Shown here one piece after another: positions 1-10,132 of a stretch of 64,000 bases of DNA. Numbering within the stretch: position 1 is the stretch's first letter; every line of letters begins with the position of its first letter. This DNA is from an uncultured Verrucomicrobia subdivision 3 bacterium (GTDB taxonomy: Bacteria > Verrucomicrobiota > Verrucomicrobiia > Limisphaerales > UBA11358), in the NCBI GenBank assembly GCA_903944085.1, contig CAJAQO010000006.1:1-64000 (forward strand), in the 5' to 3' direction. Under the pieces are notes generated by a model, which saw nothing but the letters and a program-made list of their open reading frames with translations, did no database searches and was not told where the DNA came from. Made by a program: the position numbers and the translations under genes.

Positions 1-1741
1 AATTGGGCGTGAAACCGGTGTTGGAAAAATTGTAATCCGTGGTCTGGCTGTTTCCGCTGGTGCCGCCGTTGGCAGTGCCGGCGATGATGTCGCCCGCCAG
101 CGCGTCCGCAAAAATATTTCCGCCACCCGTCGTGAAGATCGAGCCGGAAACCACCGTGCTGCTCATCGGCGCGACAAGAATGCTTTGCCCGGCAAACAAA
201 TTGATGTTGCCCGCGGACAATTCAATCGTGCCGTTTTTGGTCTGGCCGCTGCCGCCGTTTAAATAAATGTTGCCCGCGCCGGATTGCACTGTGCCGCTGT
301 TGACACCGTTAAAAATGTAACCGGCGTAAAGCGACACGCTCCAGTCGTTGGCATCGAAAATCACGGATTTGTTGCCGAAGACGATGTCGCCGCCGGCTTC
401 CAGCTTCAGTTGACCACTCGTCTGGCCCGTGCTCGCGCTCAAGTTCCAAGTGACACCGGGATTGGAGGCAAAACTAAACACCCCACCGGAGTTGACCGAA
501 CCGTTGCCGACATAAATGTTGCCGGTGGCCTGCAAAACAATCTGCGAAAAATTCTTGAACGATCCGTTCGCGTTGACATTCAAGTTCAACACGCCGGGCG
601 CGCTGTTGAAAGCCGCCGTGCCGGAGCCATCCAAAGTGCCGTTCGCGGCGGTCGTGCCGAGAATGATCGTCGCCGGGTCGAGCAAAAATTCGCCGCCGAC
701 AAAACCGCTTCGCGCGCTTGCGTCCATCGCCGAGTTCAACGATTGAATATTCGGCGCGCTGATTTCAACATTGCCACCATTGCCGCCGTGCGCGCCGCCA
801 GTCGTGGCAATTTCGCCGCCGGCTGCGTCGCTGAAATTATTTTCCGATTTCAAGGTCACGCTGCCGCCGGCACTGCCGGAACTCGACGCATCGCCGCGCG
901 CATAAATTTTTGAATCCGCGCCGAGATTGAGCGAATCGGAAGCCACGAGTTCGATCACGCCGTTTTTTTCCGCAATGGAATCGGCTTGCAGAATGCCGTC
1001 CTGATTCACGACTTTCGCCTGCATCACGATGCTGCCGCCGTCGGCGGTGACGCGGCCAAAATTATCCACCGAGCCTTGCGGCAGCGTCACCACCGCACTC
1101 AAGCCGCGACCATCGGCGCTGTCGCTGACGAGCACGTCCGCGCCGGCCGCCAGTTCCACGTCGCCGCCTGGCGCGTTGAGACTGCCATGGTTTTCAATTT
1201 TCTCCGCAATGAGATAAAGCGATTTGCCCGCGCCAACTTTGATTTGTCCATAATTGACGATGCTCGCGAGCGGCGGCATGCCCGTGAACAGCCATATTCC
1301 ACCGGAGCCAAAATCCGGCGCGAGCGGCGCGGTGGTGGCGATGAAGCTGCCGCCGACTTTGATCATCGAATTCGGCCCGAAATAAAAGCCATTGGCGTTC
1401 GCCAGAATCACTGTGCCATTGGCATTAAGATTGCCAAAAATTTGCGACGGGTTCGCGCTGCCGATCAAATTGAACACCAAAGAATTCGCCGACGGCTGCA
1501 AAAATGAAGTCGTTTCGCCGGCGGCGATATTAAAACTCTGCCAGTTCAAAATCGCCGTCTGGCCGACGGTGATGTTGAGCTGCGAACCGAGCTGTTGCGC
1601 GGTGGCGCTGCCGGCTCCGACGGTCATGCCGGTGGGATTGGCCAGCAACCGCGTTTGCCGCAAAGTCGCCAGCGCAGCAATAAAAAGGCAGAACCATTTC
1701 CGGCCGCCGGATAATTTTTGGGATCTGCGTTTGGTATTCAT
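1..1741 (-). CDS. Filamentous haemagglutinin-type exoprotein (TpsA, two-partner secretion), N-terminal part; runs off the window start
   Basis: Reading the minus strand from ATG at 1741: MNTKRRSQKLSGGRKWFCLFIAALATLRQTRLLANPTGMTVGAGSATAQQLGSQLNITVGQTAILNWQSFNIAAGETTSFLQPS..., typical of the haemagglutination activity (TPS) domain, then G/N-rich repeats. No stop before position 1; adjacent to a TpsB gene. Confidence 0.85.
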   Translation of the reverse strand, partial: MNTKRRSQKLSGGRKWFCLFIAALATLRQTRLLANPTGMTVGAGSATAQQLGSQLNITVGQTAILNWQSFNIAAGETTSFLQPSANSLVFNLIGSANPSQIFGNLNANGTVILANANGFYFGPNSMIKVGGSFIATTAPLAPDFGSGGIWLFTGMPPLASIVNYGQIKVGAGKSLYLIAEKIENHGSLNAPGGDVELAAGADVLVSDSADGRGLSAVVTLPQGSVDNFGRVTADGGSIVMQAKVVNQDGILQADSIAEKNGVIELVASDSLNLGADSKIYARGDASSSGSAGGSVTLKSENNFSDAAGGEIATTGGAHGGNGGNVEISAPNIQSLNSAMDASARSGFVGGEFLLDPATIILGTTAANGTLDGSGTAAFNSAPGVLNLNVNANGSFKNFSQIVLQATGNIYVGNGSVNSGGVFSFASNPGVTWNLSASTGQTSGQLKLEAGGDIVFGNKSVIFDANDWSVSLYAGYIFNGVNSGTVQSGAGNIYLNGGSGQTKNGTIELSAGNINLFAGQSILVAPMSSTVVSGSIFTTGGGNIFADALAGDIIAGTANGGTSGNSQTTDYNFSNTGFTPN

Positions 1742-1748
1742 GGCCGCT

Positions 1749-3605
1749 TCAAAATTGTGCGCCGACGGAAAAGTAAGCCTGTGCGTTGCCGGCGGCGGTG
1801 GTCGGCGTGCCGGTCAACGCCCACGCCAACGTCAGACGCGCGTCAAAATGTTCGCCGGCAGTAAGAAAAAAACTGACGCCCGTGCCCCATTGCGTGAAGC
1901 CCAGATTGGCCGTCGTGGGCCGTTCAATCAAAAAAGTCTGGCCAACATCCATGAACCACGAGCAGCGCAGCTCGGCGGGAACATCGCCGGTTTCAGTTGG
2001 AAAGTGGCCAGCCACGATGGACGGTGCGCGCAAATCGAAAGCAGCACGCCAGCCGGTGTCGCCGTAAATTTCGCCCTGCTGATAGCCGCGCACGCCGCCG
2101 GTGCCGCCGAGCGCGAGCTGTTCGTTGCTGATGAGCGGCGCGCTGGCCCACTGGCCGTTGACGTTGAGCAGCGCCGACCATTCGCCAAGTAATTTTTGGT
2201 CGCGCATCAAACCGGCGTTGATCGTGGTGTAATCGCCGCCGGCACCGGGCGCGCCCGCGACGACCTGAAAATTGGTCCGCGCGGAAGCCAGCGTTTCGAG
2301 AAAAATGCTTTGGTTGAAGCTGAAAGCGAAGCTGCCGTATTGGTCCGGTCGCACCGCCGACCAACCGAAGGAAAGCGGAATATATTGCAGATCCACCCGG
2401 CTGTTGGACGGCAGCCGGAGGGTTTCATTTGTCTCCAGCACGGGATTGCCAAAATTGTCGAGCGCATACAGCGAGAAATAGGTCAGGTTCGTCGAGAAGG
2501 TCGGGGCTGAATAGGATTTGAAATCCGCGCCGAACGACAGCGCGGAACGGATGCCGGCAAATTCGCGAAGCGGCACGGTGATTTTCGCGCCGAGGTTGTC
2601 GTTGAACGTGAACGACTGCTGGCTGGATTGCGAGCCAACATTTGCATTGGTGCTCGTGAAAATAACCGACAACGGACCGTAGCGCACCGGCGTGCCAGAG
2701 GCGGAACGCGAGGCGTATAAAATGAGGTCGGGATGGCCCGACGGCGGCGGCAAATTGAACTTATGGCTGACCTCGTCGTAGCCAAACGTCGCCGGCTTCT
2801 GGTCATAGTCCTCGCGCAGTCCGTGGTCAGTGCCAAGCGGCAGGCGGTAGAATCCGCTGTAACTCGTCACCAGCGGAAGTTCGTAAAATGCCGGCACGCT
2901 GCCGGCGGGCTTGAATTCCTGCGGCGAAAAATTGTAATCCACACCAATTTGGTGTTCGCGCTGCCAGAGATTGTTGTATTGCGCCGCAGTGTCCAGCCGC
3001 AGCAGCGGCGTGCCCGGCGACGACTTGTCGTTGACTTCAACGCGTCCATGCAGCGGCAAGCGGTCCTTCACTTTCAATGTCAGTTCCGTGGTGCCCGGAT
3101 CGGGGCCGGGACCAATGACGGGATAAATCTGGCGGTCGCGGTTCGCGTTGGCCTGATCCAATTCCGGCTGAAACCATTTGGTGTTGAGCAAAACGTTGGT
3201 CGTGAGACTGGGCAGCGCGCGGCGGATGTTGGCCTCGCTGAAATGAGTGTTGCCGGTGATGTTGATTTTACTCAACCGGCCTTCGACGACTTTCACTTGC
3301 ACCACGCCGTTGGTTAATTTTTGCGGCGGCAGCGTGACGCTGATGGTGGGATAACCCAGATCGTGATAGCGCATCTGGAGTTTGACCAAGCCTTCGCGCA
3401 GGCGCGGAAAATCCAGATTGGTGCCGGTATAATTGGACAGCACGCCAAAATTTTCCGGCGGCAAAACCGTGTTGCCTTCGATGTGATAACCGGTGACGTT
3501 TAATCCCTTCGCCGGCGCGGCGGACGGCGCATTGGTTGCCGCCGGTTGGCCGCCGGCAAGGTTCGCAACCGTGACCATGATGAATATGTGCTGCCAGACT
3601 CTCAT
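1749..3605 (-). CDS. ShlB/FhaC/HecB family haemolysin secretion/activation protein (TpsB, POTRA + beta-barrel)
   Basis: 618 aa with signal peptide, POTRA-like GYHIEGNTVLPPENFGVLSNYTG...VVEGRLSKINITGNTHFS and C-terminal barrel; immediately upstream of the TpsA gene. Confidence 0.88.
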   Translation of the reverse strand: MRVWQHIFIMVTVANLAGGQPAATNAPSAAPAKGLNVTGYHIEGNTVLPPENFGVLSNYTGTNLDFPRLREGLVKLQMRYHDLGYPTISVTLPPQKLTNGVVQVKVVEGRLSKINITGNTHFSEANIRRALPSLTTNVLLNTKWFQPELDQANANRDRQIYPVIGPGPDPGTTELTLKVKDRLPLHGRVEVNDKSSPGTPLLRLDTAAQYNNLWQREHQIGVDYNFSPQEFKPAGSVPAFYELPLVTSYSGFYRLPLGTDHGLREDYDQKPATFGYDEVSHKFNLPPPSGHPDLILYASRSASGTPVRYGPLSVIFTSTNANVGSQSSQQSFTFNDNLGAKITVPLREFAGIRSALSFGADFKSYSAPTFSTNLTYFSLYALDNFGNPVLETNETLRLPSNSRVDLQYIPLSFGWSAVRPDQYGSFAFSFNQSIFLETLASARTNFQVVAGAPGAGGDYTTINAGLMRDQKLLGEWSALLNVNGQWASAPLISNEQLALGGTGGVRGYQQGEIYGDTGWRAAFDLRAPSIVAGHFPTETGDVPAELRCSWFMDVGQTFLIERPTTANLGFTQWGTGVSFFLTAGEHFDARLTLAWALTGTPTTAAGNAQAYFSVGAQF

Positions 3606-3707
3606 TCGCTGTGGTGGTCCGCTCGACGAATTTTTATTTGCCAGCGGCAGGCCCGGTTTCAGGCCGGACCTGCCGCGTGATCTGTAATTTCAAGCCGGGC
3701 GCAAAAT

Positions 3708-4604
3708 TTATTGCGTGGCGATGCGGTAGAACTCCGCGCTGCTCGAGTTGGTGTGGTTGACGGTGTTGATTCTACCGTTGCCCACCAGCGTGGTGCTGGC
3801 ATCCACCGGCCAAGAGGCCGAGCCACGCACCAACTGGTTGGTGTAGGCCACGGAATAGGTGTTGCCCACCGTCGTGGTGAACGACACCGCGCTGACGTTG
3901 CCGGCATGGCTGACGGCGGTAATGGTCGCCGGCCGTGGCCCAGCCACAAAGGTCAGCACGCCAGCGGCGGTGATCGTAAACGTGCCGATCAACTGATCCG
4001 GCGGTGAATTGGGATAAACTGTGGTGCCTTCGACCGCCCAGAAATCCAGGTAGCCCGGCACGGATTGCTCGACCGTGAAGGGGGCATAGCCGCCCAGTTT
4101 AGGCAACGCCTTCGTGTTGGCACCACCGCCGGAAACCACTGAGTCATAAGACGACGAGGCATACTGGCCGCCGGTGTCTATGACATAAGCATTGGGTTCC
4201 GCCACGGGAATGGCGATCGGATACAATGGCTTGGTGCCAACGGCGCTGATGACGCCATGTAGATCGTCCGCCGCCTGTCCGCTGACATTGTAAGCGGTGG
4301 TGTTCGGCTCCGCGCTGCTCAACCAGTTGCTGGAACCGGTGCTGGCCAGCAAGACCACTTTTGCACCGGTCAGGCTGCCGCCAAATGTGGTGGTCACCAG
4401 ACTGGAATCCCAGCCGGTAACCACGGTCGTGTAGCCATTCGTCTTGCCTAGAAAGTTGGAGACACTTCCCAGATCGAACTCAATGTTTTGCGTGCCTTTG
4501 CGAAAGACCAGCAACACATCACCGTCGCTATAAGTCCACGCCCGCGCCTGCGGCGTGGCCAGCAGCGTCAAAACTGCCAAGGTTGTTAAAATAAAACTTT
4601 TCAT
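3708..4604 (-). CDS. Secreted hypothetical protein
   Basis: 298 aa, clear signal peptide MKSFILTTLAVLTLLATPQARAWTYSDGDVLLVFRK; no family recognised with certainty. Confidence 0.65.
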   Translation of the reverse strand: MKSFILTTLAVLTLLATPQARAWTYSDGDVLLVFRKGTQNIEFDLGSVSNFLGKTNGYTTVVTGWDSSLVTTTFGGSLTGAKVVLLASTGSSNWLSSAEPNTTAYNVSGQAADDLHGVISAVGTKPLYPIAIPVAEPNAYVIDTGGQYASSSYDSVVSGGGANTKALPKLGGYAPFTVEQSVPGYLDFWAVEGTTVYPNSPPDQLIGTFTITAAGVLTFVAGPRPATITAVSHAGNVSAVSFTTTVGNTYSVAYTNQLVRGSASWPVDASTTLVGNGRINTVNHTNSSSAEFYRIATQ

Positions 4605-4637
4605 ACAATGGTATCCTTTTTACGAGCTACCCGATGA

Positions 4638-5735
4638 TTAGTAGTTAGGCAGCGGCTTGATTTGGCCGCCGTCAAAATCCCGATAGACGCGCAAGGCCGT
4701 GTTCGGAATGAAATTGTTGGTGAACACGCCGCCAACCTGCGCCTGAAAAGCCGCGTTGGTGACGGACTGGTAGAACGTGTCCAGCACCGCCTGCTGGCTT
4801 TGCGACAGTGCGCCGCTCACGCCCGAGCCATACGGAATGTAGTAATAATTTTCATAACCCCACAGCGGATAGCTGCCGTTGATCACATTCGTGGTCGAAT
4901 AAGGCACGCCTTCGTAGGGAATGGACACCAAACCCGACTTGAGGTTTTGCACCGCCATCGTGCCGATGCCGTTGGTCAAAACTAGCACGGTGTTGGCCAC
5001 GGCACCGCCAGCGGCCAATCCGGGATCGCCGCTCAAGTCACGCGTCGCCTGTCCCAAAGCGTTCGTGTAATAGGTCTGAATGTTCAAGGTGTTGTAAATG
5101 TTCAGATCAATTTCCGTGCGCACCGCCGCCTGGCTGTTGCGGCCGATGAAGAAGATTTGGTTCGTGCTATTGCCGCCAAAATATCGTGCCTGATTTGTGG
5201 AAGTCTCCAATGACACCGCCTGCCGCTGCGTCAGGTTGGTGATGGCGGCGGTATCGGCCGAATTCGCATTCTTGATGAAGACCAACGGCACGACAAAGGT
5301 CGGATAAGCGCTGAAGCTCGCCGCCACCGAATCAATGCCCACCGCTTCCGGCGAGGTGGCCGAGTCCACAAAACTGGGCACCAGCGGCTGGCCCAAAATA
5401 TTCGTGTCCCCCGGCCCGGTGGTCTGGCTGTTCAAAGCCTGCAACCCGGCGACGGCACCGTTGGCCACGTTGATATCCAGCGTGATGGTGCCATACCCGT
5501 TCAGATTCGTATTCAAGCTTGTGCCTTGAAACCGGCGCACGGCCGAAGACGCCGCCCCGCTGACCGTCAGCGTGCCGCCGGCGAAAAGATTCGTCGCCCG
5601 GTCATAAAGCAGGTTCTGGCTCGCACTGCCACCTTCAATGAAGATGGAAACCGCCGCGTGCAGGTTTGCCGTGAACGCCAGCGCGGCTGCGGCCGCGCCC
5701 AACGCGATGTTTTTTTTCAGACTGGATATTTTCAT
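4638..5735 (-). CDS. Secreted protein, possibly periplasmic substrate-binding (PstS-like)
   Basis: 365 aa with signal peptide; motifs IFFIGRNSQAAVRTEIDLNIYN and IPYEGVPYSTTNVINGSYPLWGYENYYY resemble phosphate-type binding proteins. Confidence 0.6.
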   Translation of the reverse strand: MKISSLKKNIALGAAAAALAFTANLHAAVSIFIEGGSASQNLLYDRATNLFAGGTLTVSGAASSAVRRFQGTSLNTNLNGYGTITLDINVANGAVAGLQALNSQTTGPGDTNILGQPLVPSFVDSATSPEAVGIDSVAASFSAYPTFVVPLVFIKNANSADTAAITNLTQRQAVSLETSTNQARYFGGNSTNQIFFIGRNSQAAVRTEIDLNIYNTLNIQTYYTNALGQATRDLSGDPGLAAGGAVANTVLVLTNGIGTMAVQNLKSGLVSIPYEGVPYSTTNVINGSYPLWGYENYYYIPYGSGVSGALSQSQQAVLDTFYQSVTNAAFQAQVGGVFTNNFIPNTALRVYRDFDGGQIKPLPNY

Positions 5736-5850
5736 AATTTTTTTGTTTTTTTTGGTTTTATGAACCTCCGGTCGTCCGGTCAGCTCGCTTGGTTTGGTAT
5801 TTGTTCAATGGTTCAAACTTGCGCCTCCCATTTTTGGGTCGGCTAATCAT

Positions 5851-6828
5851 TCACGCGGCAGCAAGCAAACTGCTGATGTCATCTGACTCCACGCCGATGT
5901 CCGCAAACAGCCACGTCGAGAGATACCTCTCGCTCGAGGACGGCACCACGGCCACGATGGTTTTGCCCGCGTTTTCCGGGCGCTTCGCCACCTGCAACGC
6001 CGTCCAGACCGCTGCGCCACTCGAAACGCCGATGGGAATTCCGTCAAGCTGGTTGACCTCTTTGGAAATCGGGCCGGAATCGTCTTCGCTCACCTGAATC
6101 ACTTCATCCACGATTTTGGTGTTCAGATTCGCCGGAATAAATCCGGCACCGATGCCCTGCAATTTGTGCGGTCCAGGCGCGCCGCCGGAAATCACCGGCG
6201 ACTTCACCGGCTCGACGGCAATTGCTTTGAAACTCGGTTTCAATTTCTTGATGACTTCTGCGATGCCGGTGATCGTGCCGCCCGTGCCGACACCCGCGAC
6301 GATAAAATCCACTTTGCCGTCCGTGTCGCGCCAGATTTCCTCAGCCGTCGTCTTGCGATGAATCTCCGGGTTTGACGGATTGGAAAACTGTTGCAGCACC
6401 ACGCTGTTTTTGATCTGTTTGCTCAATTCATCCGCCTTGGCAATCGCGCCCTTCATGCCTTTCGCGCCCTCGGTTAAAACCAGTTTTGCGCCGAGAATTT
6501 TCAACAGCTTCCGGCGCTCGGTGCTCATCGTCTCCGGCATCGTCAAAATCAACTTCAACCCTTTCGCCGCCGCGACGAATGCCAGCGCAATGCCGGTGTT
6601 GCCGCTCGTCGGTTCGATCAAAATCGTATCCTGATTGATCGCGCCGGATTTCAGCGCGTCCTCGATCATCGCCACGCCAATGCGGTCCTTGACGCTGGAG
6701 AGCGGATTGAAAAATTCCAGTTTGAGCAGCACCTCGGCGACCGCGCCGTGTTTTTTCGCCGTGCGGTTCAGCCGCACGAGCGGGGTGTTGCCGATGGTTT
6801 CCGTGATGTCATTATAGATGTGTGCCAT
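5851..6828 (-). CDS. cysK: Cysteine synthase A (O-acetylserine sulfhydrylase)
   Basis: 325 aa; [35 protein letters not shown] (PLP lysine), [34 protein letters not shown]. Confidence 0.96.
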   Translation of the reverse strand: MAHIYNDITETIGNTPLVRLNRTAKKHGAVAEVLLKLEFFNPLSSVKDRIGVAMIEDALKSGAINQDTILIEPTSGNTGIALAFVAAAKGLKLILTMPETMSTERRKLLKILGAKLVLTEGAKGMKGAIAKADELSKQIKNSVVLQQFSNPSNPEIHRKTTAEEIWRDTDGKVDFIVAGVGTGGTITGIAEVIKKLKPSFKAIAVEPVKSPVISGGAPGPHKLQGIGAGFIPANLNTKIVDEVIQVSEDDSGPISKEVNQLDGIPIGVSSGAAVWTALQVAKRPENAGKTIVAVVPSSSERYLSTWLFADIGVESDDISSLLAAA

Positions 6829-6832
6829 AACT

Positions 6833-7858
6833 TTATTTATTTAGTTGATAGATTTGATCGAATATTCCGCCGTCAGAAAAGTGAACCGACTCGGCTTTCT
6901 GCCAGCCGCCCGCGATTTCATTCACCGTGAACAAGTCCAGCGGTTTGAAGCGGCCGGGGTATTTGGCGAGCACAGCCTGATTCTTCGGACGGAAATAATA
7001 TTTTGCGGCCAGCTCCTGACCGGCGTCGCTGTAAAGAAATTCCAGATACGCGCGAGCGACTGCTTCCGTGTGATGCCGCTCCACGTTTCGGTCCACCCAC
7101 GCAACCGGATTTTCGGCGAGAATGCTCGCCGGCGGAACCACCACCTCCAAGGCGTCGCCCGCAAAAATTTTCCGCACCTGCGCAGCCTCGTTCTCAAACG
7201 TCAGCAGCACGTCGCCAATGCTGTTGTTGGCGAAAGTAATCGTCGCGCCGCGTCCGCCGGTGTCGAGCACGGGCACATTCGCAAAGAGTCTCCCCACAAA
7301 CTCGCGAGCCGTTTTCTCGTCACCGGCGGATTTCTTCAGCGCGTATCCCCAAGCCGCCAAATAGCTGTAACGTCCGTTGCCGGAAGTTTTCGGATTCGGG
7401 ATGACGACTGAAATATTTGAACGAACCAAATCATCCCAATTGTTGATGTTCTTTGGATTGCCTTTGCGGACGACAAACACAATCGTCGAGTTGTAAGGCA
7501 CGCTATGGTTAGGCAGCCGCGTCGCCCAGTTCTGCGGAATCAGCCGCGCGCTGGAAAATAAAACATCCACGTCCAGCGGCTGGTTCATCGTCACCACATC
7601 CGCTTCAAGACCGTTGACCACCGCTTGCGCCTGCTTGCTGGAACCGTCATGCGACTGATTGATGGTAATAGTGTTGCTGGTCATGCTCTTCCAGTTAGCT
7701 GCAAACGCGACGTTGAAATCCTTGTAGAATTCCCGCGTGACGTCGTAGGAGACATTAAGAATAGTCTCGTCCGCCGCTGCCGCGCCCGCGCCCGACAACC
7801 AAGCCGCCGCCAAGGACCAGGCCCCCAGTTTGTGAATCCAGTTCCGCATGGATGACAT
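6833..7858 (-). CDS. sbp: Sulfate ABC transporter substrate-binding protein (Sbp/CysP-like)
   Basis: 341 aa with signal peptide; [76 protein letters not shown]; upstream of cysK. Confidence 0.93.
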   Translation of the reverse strand: MSSMRNWIHKLGAWSLAAAWLSGAGAAAADETILNVSYDVTREFYKDFNVAFAANWKSMTSNTITINQSHDGSSKQAQAVVNGLEADVVTMNQPLDVDVLFSSARLIPQNWATRLPNHSVPYNSTIVFVVRKGNPKNINNWDDLVRSNISVVIPNPKTSGNGRYSYLAAWGYALKKSAGDEKTAREFVGRLFANVPVLDTGGRGATITFANNSIGDVLLTFENEAAQVRKIFAGDALEVVVPPASILAENPVAWVDRNVERHHTEAVARAYLEFLYSDAGQELAAKYYFRPKNQAVLAKYPGRFKPLDLFTVNEIAGGWQKAESVHFSDGGIFDQIYQLNK

Positions 7859-7920
7859 TTTTTATTTTCAGGGAAACTTTTCGGTAGTCCGATCAGCCGC
7901 CTGCAAAGCGTATTGGTTGT

Positions 7921-8124
7921 CTATTCGCTTCGGGTTGGCCGCGTTTCCGTGATCGGCTTGTCCAATCGCAGCCGTTCGGTTTTCTCGATTTGCGTTACCC
8001 GCGAGTCATGCACGATGATTTCCACCACGCCAAAGCGCAGCGACCCCACCTGCTGCCGGACAATCTCCAGCCAGTTGGCGTCAGCCAAATCCCTGTTTTC
8101 ATTTTTTACAAATGATTCACTCAT
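7921..8124 (-). CDS. YezD/DUF2292-family small protein
   Basis: 67 aa; WLEIVRQQVGSLRFGVVEIIVHDSRVTQIEKTERLRL matches the DUF2292 pattern often found in sulfur-assimilation clusters. Confidence 0.8.
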   Translation of the reverse strand: MSESFVKNENRDLADANWLEIVRQQVGSLRFGVVEIIVHDSRVTQIEKTERLRLDKPITETRPTRSE

Positions 8125-8131
8125 ACATTAT

Positions 8132-8148
8132 ACGATTATTATAGTCGT
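8132..8148. promoter_or_regulatory. Operator-like palindrome ACGATTATTATAGTCGT (copy 1)
   Basis: 17-bp imperfect inverted repeat just upstream of the DUF2292 start; shares ACGA(n9)GTCGT and the ATAGTCGT half-site with 8228-8244. Confidence 0.5.
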
Positions 8149-8227
8149 CTTTAAACGCAAATAAAACAACATAGCCAAATAACGAATTGCCTTTCGACTT
8201 AGAAGCATTCCATTCAATTTGCGTATA

Positions 8228-8244
8228 ACGACCGTGATAGTCGT
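8228..8244. promoter_or_regulatory. Operator-like palindrome ACGACCGTGATAGTCGT (copy 2)
   Basis: Same half-site ATAGTCGT; abuts the -10 of a minus-strand promoter at 8245-8250. Confidence 0.5.
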
Positions 8245-8273
8245 ATAATAGGATTGGTTCCAATTCTTGTCAA
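8245..8273 (-). promoter_or_regulatory. Sigma70-like promoter for the DUF2292-sbp-cysK cluster
   Basis: Minus strand TTGACA (8273-8268), 17-bp spacer, TATTAT (8250-8245); points toward the sulfur genes. Confidence 0.65.
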
Positions 8274-8706
8274 CCGCTTTTTATTATTTTTTCAGCGGCA
8301 GATTTTACGGACAAAATTAACTGCATGCTGCAAGTTGCTCAATCGTTGATAGGGCTTTTGGACCGACTTTGGGGTGATTGCCAAAATTCGGGCGAGACCG
8401 TAAATCACACGGCCTTCATAAAAGTCGGCACGGCCAGCGAAGCGCGCGCATACTTTGTGGATAGCGATTTCTGTTTGGTCTCAAACGCTCTCTGGTCGAG
8501 CAGGACATTTAAGCGCATTTCTTTATAAAGTTCGACAGTGTGGGAACGCGTTCTAACTGGGAGCCGTTGTTCGAGCGTGTTTGGCCAGTTTTCTGGAAAC
8601 TTTGACGGTCAGTTGGCATGCTGAAGACCAGCAAAATGAGAAGGCTAAAACGGCAAATCACCAATGATAACAAGCGTTGCTACTGCCTGCTCCCACAGAA
8701 TAAATT

Positions 8707-8791
8707 TGGTGCGCATAGCAGGACTTGAACCTGCATGCCTTGCGGCACTACCACCTCAAAGTAGCGTGTCTGCCAATTCCACCATATGCGC
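8707..8791 (-). tRNA. tRNA-Leu(GAG), CCA encoded
   Basis: Reverse complement GCGCATATGGTGGAATTGGCAGACACGCTACTTTGAGGTGGTAGTGCCGCAAGGCATGCAGGTTCAAGTCCTGCTATGCGCACCA folds with acceptor GCGCATA/TATGCGC, anticodon loop TTGAGGT and a T-loop. Confidence 0.95.
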
Positions 8792-8840
8792 ACTGCCGGG
8801 GGATTAATTCTGCCTGATTGACGCGCGGACGCAAGCGATT

Positions 8841-10058
8841 TCAGCGGCCCATCAGCCAGTTCCAGCCGCTCCAACGACCGGGCTGCGCGGTGTTGAAGCT
8901 GGGACTGTGGATGCGGCCGAGATCCACCTGGATCAACACGCTGACGCTGTTCGCGCCGCGCCCGGATGACCGGATGGCGTCAATGCCGTAGGCGTAAGTG
9001 GCAACGATTTTGAACTTGTCGGATGGCGAGCGGTATAAAATTCCCGCGCCCACGCCGCTCACCCAGTTGCCGGCCTGCTCGGTGCCCGAGAGATAATCAA
9101 TGTCCGCCGTGGCCCCGTTGAATAGCAGATTCCATCGCTGGTCAGGTGCGATGGGCAACAGGTAGCTGGCATTGATGAGCGCAAAATTCCGCGCGGTGAA
9201 CTCCTGAAAATAATAGCCCGGCAGCGAGAGCGGATATTCGGCGATGAGCGGCAGGAAGCCGCCGAGCCGGTAGGCGCTCAAACGGTCGGCATCCACGCTG
9301 GTGCCGGCGACGATGCGCACGAAAAAATTCTGCCTGCTTTCCGGCAGCGTGTAAGATAGGGCCGCCGAACCCCAAAATAGATGCGAACTTGGTTCCACCG
9401 AGCGGTCGCCCGCATACCCATACGTTCCGGGCGCGGCGCGGAACTGGCCTTCATACCACACCGCCAGTTCCATCGCGAGCGCGGGAAACAGCGTCGGCTC
9501 GATGCCGCCCCAGCGCAGCCCGGTGCGGAAGTTGAAGCTGGGATTGTTCTGGGGCAGTTGAAAACCATCCGCTGTTTCGTTCCGTTCGTAGGCCGCATAA
9601 TGGGCCGCGCCGCGCACGACCAGGTTCAGCGGGATGAGTTGGCCGGGGTTGAACAGGTGATATACATTCGCGGAAAGTTCCGCGCCGTGGCCGTCGAAGG
9701 ATTCGCCCTCAATCCATTTGCCGCCGCGAATTTCATTGTAGTTGTCGGCAAAACCACCGCCGGCCACGCCCAGTCCAAAGTCCGTGTCCGGCCCCAATCC
9801 GCCGACAAAACCCAGTTCGGAATCCAGATACGTCGGCGCGAGCGCCAGCCGCAACGTGGTGTTCGTGCGCAGAAAATCCGGGTCGTTGTGGTAGTAAAAC
9901 GCGTAACCGGACAGCGGCGCGCGGCCTTCCACCGGCTGGTTGTAACCGAACTGGATGAGATCGCGCTTGACCGGGTCAACTTGCGCCCAGGCCACCACCG
10001 GCAGCAGCCAGGCCAACCAGCAGAAAATGCGCAAGCATCCAATCATCGCGGATTTCAT
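8841..10058 (-). CDS. Outer-membrane/surface protein of unknown function
   Basis: About 405 aa with N-terminal signal (MKSAMIGCLRIFCWLAWLLPVVAWAQ) and aromatic-rich beta-barrel-like sequence. The ORF could begin at 10082. Confidence 0.65.
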   Translation of the reverse strand: MKSAMIGCLRIFCWLAWLLPVVAWAQVDPVKRDLIQFGYNQPVEGRAPLSGYAFYYHNDPDFLRTNTTLRLALAPTYLDSELGFVGGLGPDTDFGLGVAGGGFADNYNEIRGGKWIEGESFDGHGAELSANVYHLFNPGQLIPLNLVVRGAAHYAAYERNETADGFQLPQNNPSFNFRTGLRWGGIEPTLFPALAMELAVWYEGQFRAAPGTYGYAGDRSVEPSSHLFWGSAALSYTLPESRQNFFVRIVAGTSVDADRLSAYRLGGFLPLIAEYPLSLPGYYFQEFTARNFALINASYLLPIAPDQRWNLLFNGATADIDYLSGTEQAGNWVSGVGAGILYRSPSDKFKIVATYAYGIDAIRSSGRGANSVSVLIQVDLGRIHSPSFNTAQPGRWSGWNWLMGR

Positions 10059-10132
10059 AAGCCATTTTTGCCGCGGCGGCAAGCGTGTTCACTTCATACT
10101 TTCTGGACACCTCCATAAAAATTCGGCTTAAT

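Noticed and set aside
284-913. Plus-strand ORFs within the first 1.7 kb
   Set aside because: Antisense to the TpsA exoprotein, which reads open and is domain-supported on the minus strand.
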